Part shown: positions 61,255-64,000 of the stretch, piece after piece | Layout of the letters: every line of letters starts with the position of its first letter | Position numbering within the stretch: the stretch's first letter is position 1 | DNA from: Microtetraspora fusca | Lineage (GTDB): Bacteria; Actinomycetota; Actinomycetes; Streptosporangiales; Streptosporangiaceae | Direction: 5' to 3' | Length of the DNA: 64,000 nucleotides | Assembly: GCF_001570365.1 (NCBI RefSeq) | Contig: NZ_BBYK01000068.1 | Coordinates: forward strand, 45,713 to 109,712 | Position numbers and translations under genes: made by a program | Notes under the pieces: generated by a model | What the model was told of the DNA's origin: nothing | What the model saw: the letters and a program-made list of their open reading frames with translations, nothing else | The model's database searches: none

Positions 61255-62220
61255 ATGACAGCTCTCGATTCCGGCACCATGGGTGCGCACGGCATTGGCG
61301 TCGCGACCATCGCCTCTGACGGCACCGTCCTTGACACCTGGTTCCCCGCTCCCACCCTGGGCGACGCCTCCGCTGCGGGGACGCGGCGGCTCGACGCCTC
61401 GCAGGCGGGCGAGTTCGCCCCGCTCCTCGGGCGCGACGACGTACGCGGCGTCGAGGTCGTCGCGGTCGAGACCAGCATCGCGAAGTTGTCCGAGCCGCCG
61501 GTGGACACGCATGACCTCTACCTGCGGCTCCATCTGCTGTCCGCCCGGCTGGTCCGCCCGCACGGGCTCAGCCTGGACGGCATCTTCGGCTTGCTCTCCA
61601 ACGTCGTGTGGACCAGCCATGGCCCGTGCGCCGTCGAGGGCTTCGAGAACGTGCGGATCCGCCTGCGCGCCCGCGGTCCGGTGACCGTGTACGGCGTGGA
61701 CAAGTTCCCCCGCATGGTCGACTACGTCATGCCGTCCGGCGTCCGGATCGCCGACGCCGACCGGGTACGGCTCGGCGCCCACCTGGCCCCCGGCACCACC
61801 GTCATGCACGAGGGCTTCGTCAACTACAACGCGGGCACGCTGGGCACCTCGATGGTCGAGGGCCGCATCTCGGCCGGCGTCGTCGTGGGCGACGGTTCCG
61901 ACATCGGCGGAGGCGCGTCCATCATGGGCACCCTCTCCGGCGGCGGCAAGGAAGTCATCTCCCTCGGCGAGCGCTGCCTGCTCGGCGCGAACTCCGGCAT
62001 CGGCATCTCCCTCGGCGACGACTGCGTGGTCGAGGCCGGGCTGTACGTCACCGCCGGCACCAAGGTCACCCTCCCCGACGGCACCACGGTCAAGGCCAAG
62101 GAACTGTCCGGCCGCTCCAACATGCTCCTGCGCCGCAACTCGACGAGCGGCGCCGTCGAGGTCGTTCCACGTGCGGGCACCGGCATCGAGCTCAACGCCG
62201 CCCTCCACGCCAACGACTGA
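61255..62220 (+). CDS. dapD: 2,3,4,5-tetrahydropyridine-2,6-dicarboxylate N-succinyltransferase DapD
   Basis: A 321-residue left-handed beta-helix enzyme of the actinobacterial DapD type, in the succinylase branch of lysine and diaminopimelate synthesis. The hexapeptide repeats (for example GHVHEG-like stretches; [20 protein letters not shown] near 183) and the N-terminal helical part are evident. ATG at 61255, with GGA upstream, is close to the response regulator. The last codons and the stop are duplicated twice more downstream. Confidence 0.92.
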   Translation: MTALDSGTMGAHGIGVATIASDGTVLDTWFPAPTLGDASAAGTRRLDASQAGEFAPLLGRDDVRGVEVVAVETSIAKLSEPPVDTHDLYLRLHLLSARLVRPHGLSLDGIFGLLSNVVWTSHGPCAVEGFENVRIRLRARGPVTVYGVDKFPRMVDYVMPSGVRIADADRVRLGAHLAPGTTVMHEGFVNYNAGTLGTSMVEGRISAGVVVGDGSDIGGGASIMGTLSGGGKEVISLGERCLLGANSGIGISLGDDCVVEAGLYVTAGTKVTLPDGTTVKAKELSGRSNMLLRRNSTSGAVEVVPRAGTGIELNAALHAND

Positions 62221-62274
62221 CCCGCCCTGCACGCCAGCGACTGACCCGGCCTGCACGCCAGCGACTGACCCGGC
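62203..62274 (+). repeat. 24-bp tandem triplication at the dapD 3' end
   Basis: Three near-identical 24-base units (62203-62226, 62227-62250, 62251-62274), each containing the LHAND-stop or LHASD-stop segment, so the dapD stop is repeated in frame three times. The first copy differs slightly (CTCCACGCCAACG against CTGCACGCCAGCG). Confidence 0.92.
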
Positions 62275-62406
62275 CCAGCCTCGCCCCGTCACCCCCAGAC
62301 GGTGCGAGGCACCTGCTGAGGTCCCGCCAGGCCCGCAGCCGCGTCTCGGCGTGCCCGTCCCGACGCCCCAGCACAGCGGCCGCCCGAGTCGGAGCGCGGT
62401 TCGGAA

Positions 62407-62583
62407 GACCCAACTTGTGGTCATCACTGGCGGGGCCCTGGTTCGAAGGCAGACCCACCTTGTGGTCATCGCCGGCGGGCCCTGGTTCGAGGACAGACCC
62501 ACCTTCTCGTCATCACCGGCGGGCCCTGGTTCGAAGGCAGACCCACCTTCTCGTCATCACCGGCGGGCCCTGGTTCGAGGGCC
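62407..62583 (-). repeat. four 44-45 bp tandem repeats at the HNH gene 3' end
   Basis: Four copies begin at 62407, 62452, 62496 and 62540. The first is 45 bases, the rest 44. The last copy holds the final codons (GPRTRARR) and stop of the HNH protein; the other three are downstream copies of the same segment. The 336-base gap between dapD and the HNH stop is mostly filled by this array and the dapD repeat. Confidence 0.92.
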
Positions 62584-64000
62584 GATGTAGGTGAACCCCC
62601 AGCGGTCCTTGCCGACGCGGTGCAGTCGGTAGCGCTCAGGGTGCCGGTAGCGGTCGCGGTTGTGGAACTGGCAGGTGGGGCCGAGGTTGTCCAGGTCGGT
62701 GGCACCGCCGTCGGACCAGTTGGTGATGTGGTCGATCTGGCAGAGGTGGGCGGGCATGGGGCAGTGGTCGACCATGCATCGGGTGTAGCGGGCGAGGATG
62801 GCGCGGCGTTGCCGTCGGGTGGCGCGGCGGGCGGTGCGTCCCACGTCGAGGACGCATCCGTCGGCGTCCATGACCAGGCGGGTGAGGCCGGAGGTCTGGG
62901 CGAGCCGGTGGATGTCAGTGACGGGGAGGAACTGTCCGGTGGCCAGCAGCAGCCCGGGCAGCGTGCGTCCCGAGATGAGCCCGCCGGGCGTCGCCCAGTC
63001 CGCACCGCATCCTTGTCCCTGTCCCTGTCCCTGTCGCTGTCCCTGTCGCCGTCCCGGTCTCCGCTGCCCGCCATCGCGAGCAGCCGGCGACCCCGGCCCA
63101 CCAGCCCGAGTGCCCCGGTCAGGTGATCGCTGACCACGCTCCTCGTCACGCCCAGCACTGCGACCGTGCCGCCCGTCATCGCGAGCAGCCTGATCGCACC
63201 GTTCGTCGTTCTCGGGCTGCCGGGTCTGCTCCGGTTCCGGCTTGTGCCGCGGCCCATCGTGAGCGCTCGCCCTGGCATCCTGCGCACCTGGCCCGGCATG
63301 CTCCGTACCTGGCCCAGCATCCTGCGTACCTGGCCCAGCATCCTGCGTACCTGGCCTGGCATCCGTAACGCCGAGCCCCGTACCGCAGGCGCGCCGATGC
63401 TCCGCCACAGCGCCTTTCTTGTCGCCGGCGCCCCGCCCAGACGCCCTGCGTTCCGGTGAGCCGGACGCGTCGGCTGACGAAGAGGCGGACGCCTCACCGC
63501 TCGTGAAGGCGGACATTCCGGCTGGCGAACGGTCGGATGTCTTCGAGCGCGCGGGATCGGACGCCTCGCCTCGCGAAGAAGTGCCCGTCCCGGCCTGTGT
63601 GGAGTCGGACCCCTCACTGCGCGAAGGGCCGGATGTCTTCGAGTGCCCAGAGGCCGACGCCTCGGCTCCCGTTGGGTCGGACGTCCTGGCTGAGGAGGAG
63701 GTGCGCTCCTCTGAGCATGCGGGATCGGATGCATCGCCTCGGGGAGGAGTGGCCGTCCCGGCCGGAGTGGAGTCGAACACCTCACTGCGCGAAGGGCCGG
63801 ATGTCTCGGAGCGCCCAGGGGCCGATGCCTTGGAGCGCGCGAGATCGGACGCTTCGGATCGCGTCGGGTCGGGCGTCTTGGCTGGCGAGCGGCCGGTTGT
63901 CGTGGGGCATGCGGGATCGGACGCCGGGGGCCGCGCGGGAGCGGGCGTTCCAGCCGATGAGGAGCCGGACATCTCGCTGGGCGAGGAGGCGGGTGGGTCG
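62557..64000 (-). CDS. HNH endonuclease-domain protein with repetitive N-terminal region (5' end beyond window)
   Basis: The frame is open to the right edge (64000), so the N-terminus is missing. The C-terminal 120 residues form an HNH nuclease domain: HCPMPAHLCQIDHITNWSDGG and CQFHNRDRY contain the metal and catalytic residues. The preceding 330 residues or so are low complexity (Ser, Ala, Asp, Gly, Gln), with GPGTQDA and QGQGQG repeats. It resembles the actinobacterial DUF222/13E12-type HNH proteins, whose N-terminal DUF222 would lie outside the window. The last codons fall in a tandem repeat. Confidence 0.8.
   Translation of the reverse strand, partial: DPPASSPSEMSGSSSAGTPAPARPPASDPACPTTTGRSPAKTPDPTRSEASDLARSKASAPGRSETSGPSRSEVFDSTPAGTATPPRGDASDPACSEERTSSSARTSDPTGAEASASGHSKTSGPSRSEGSDSTQAGTGTSSRGEASDPARSKTSDRSPAGMSAFTSGEASASSSADASGSPERRASGRGAGDKKGAVAEHRRACGTGLGVTDARPGTQDAGPGTQDAGPGTEHAGPGAQDARASAHDGPRHKPEPEQTRQPENDERCDQAARDDGRHGRSAGRDEERGQRSPDRGTRAGGPGSPAARDGGQRRPGRRQGQRQGQGQGQGCGADWATPGGLISGRTLPGLLLATGQFLPVTDIHRLAQTSGLTRLVMDADGCVLDVGRTARRATRRQRRAILARYTRCMVDHCPMPAHLCQIDHITNWSDGGATDLDNLGPTCQFHNRDRYRHPERYRLHRVGKDRWGFTYIGPRTRARR

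Noticed and set aside
62466..63785. A long minus-strand reading frame in another frame across the HNH gene.
   Set aside because: It overlaps the HNH gene, is rich in Arg and Pro, and shows no domain; it is a shadow of the repeat-rich frame.

Overview
The window is a high-GC chromosomal segment from a filamentous-type actinomycete. The GC-rich codon use, frequent GTG and TTG starts, actinobacterial DNA-binding motifs, a complete mycothiol-type ergothioneine operon (egtA-B-C-D), F420-type and cobalamin genes, and an HNH/DUF222-type repeat protein all point that way. The overall style suggests Streptosporangiales (Streptosporangiaceae), but that placement is an inference. No rRNA, tRNA, CRISPR array, prophage or intact insertion sequence was seen.

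Left part (1-15500). After the tail of a glycoside hydrolase come a thioesterase, the translation factor EttA and a membrane diguanylate cyclase. Next is a minus-strand series: cbiX, cobT, a two-domain siroheme synthase, a very large GTPase with a repetitive acidic N-terminus, a second membrane GTPase, and a single-strand DNA-binding protein. The siroheme synthase and the two GTPases overlap by GTGA and ATGA and are probably translationally coupled.

Middle part (15500-41600). This holds a DUF2795/bacterial-eRF1-like pair and the lactate-utilisation operon lutABC, with a divergent GntR regulator and two palindromic operators between them. An F420-dependent oxidoreductase follows a perfect KstR-type box. 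An error-prone polymerase DnaE2 with its small DUF6504 partner sits behind a LexA-type box. There is also a four-gene ABC importer, two quinone-oxidoreductase-like genes, an XRE regulator, an ABC exporter with a PucR regulator, cobD, and several small or hypothetical proteins.

Right part (41600-64000). A deletion scar fuses remnants of a cupin gene and an AraC gene beside cydAB. It is followed by an eight-gene, almost fully overlapping glycan operon: a carbamoyltransferase, four glycosyltransferases, a GmhA-like isomerase, an SDR and a sugar epimerase. This operon is divergent from a GmhB-like phosphatase and another glycosyltransferase. The shared promoter region has two identical AGAAGCGCTTCT palindromes. 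The window then has the ergothioneine operon, a two-component system, dapD, and an HNH protein truncated by the window end.

The most interesting points are the glycan cluster with its LacI-like operators, the cobA/twin-GTPase operon, three recognisable regulator boxes (KstR, LexA, GntR/FadR), and a recurring pattern of tandem duplications that span stop codons (dapD, the HNH gene, gmhB and a glycosyltransferase).
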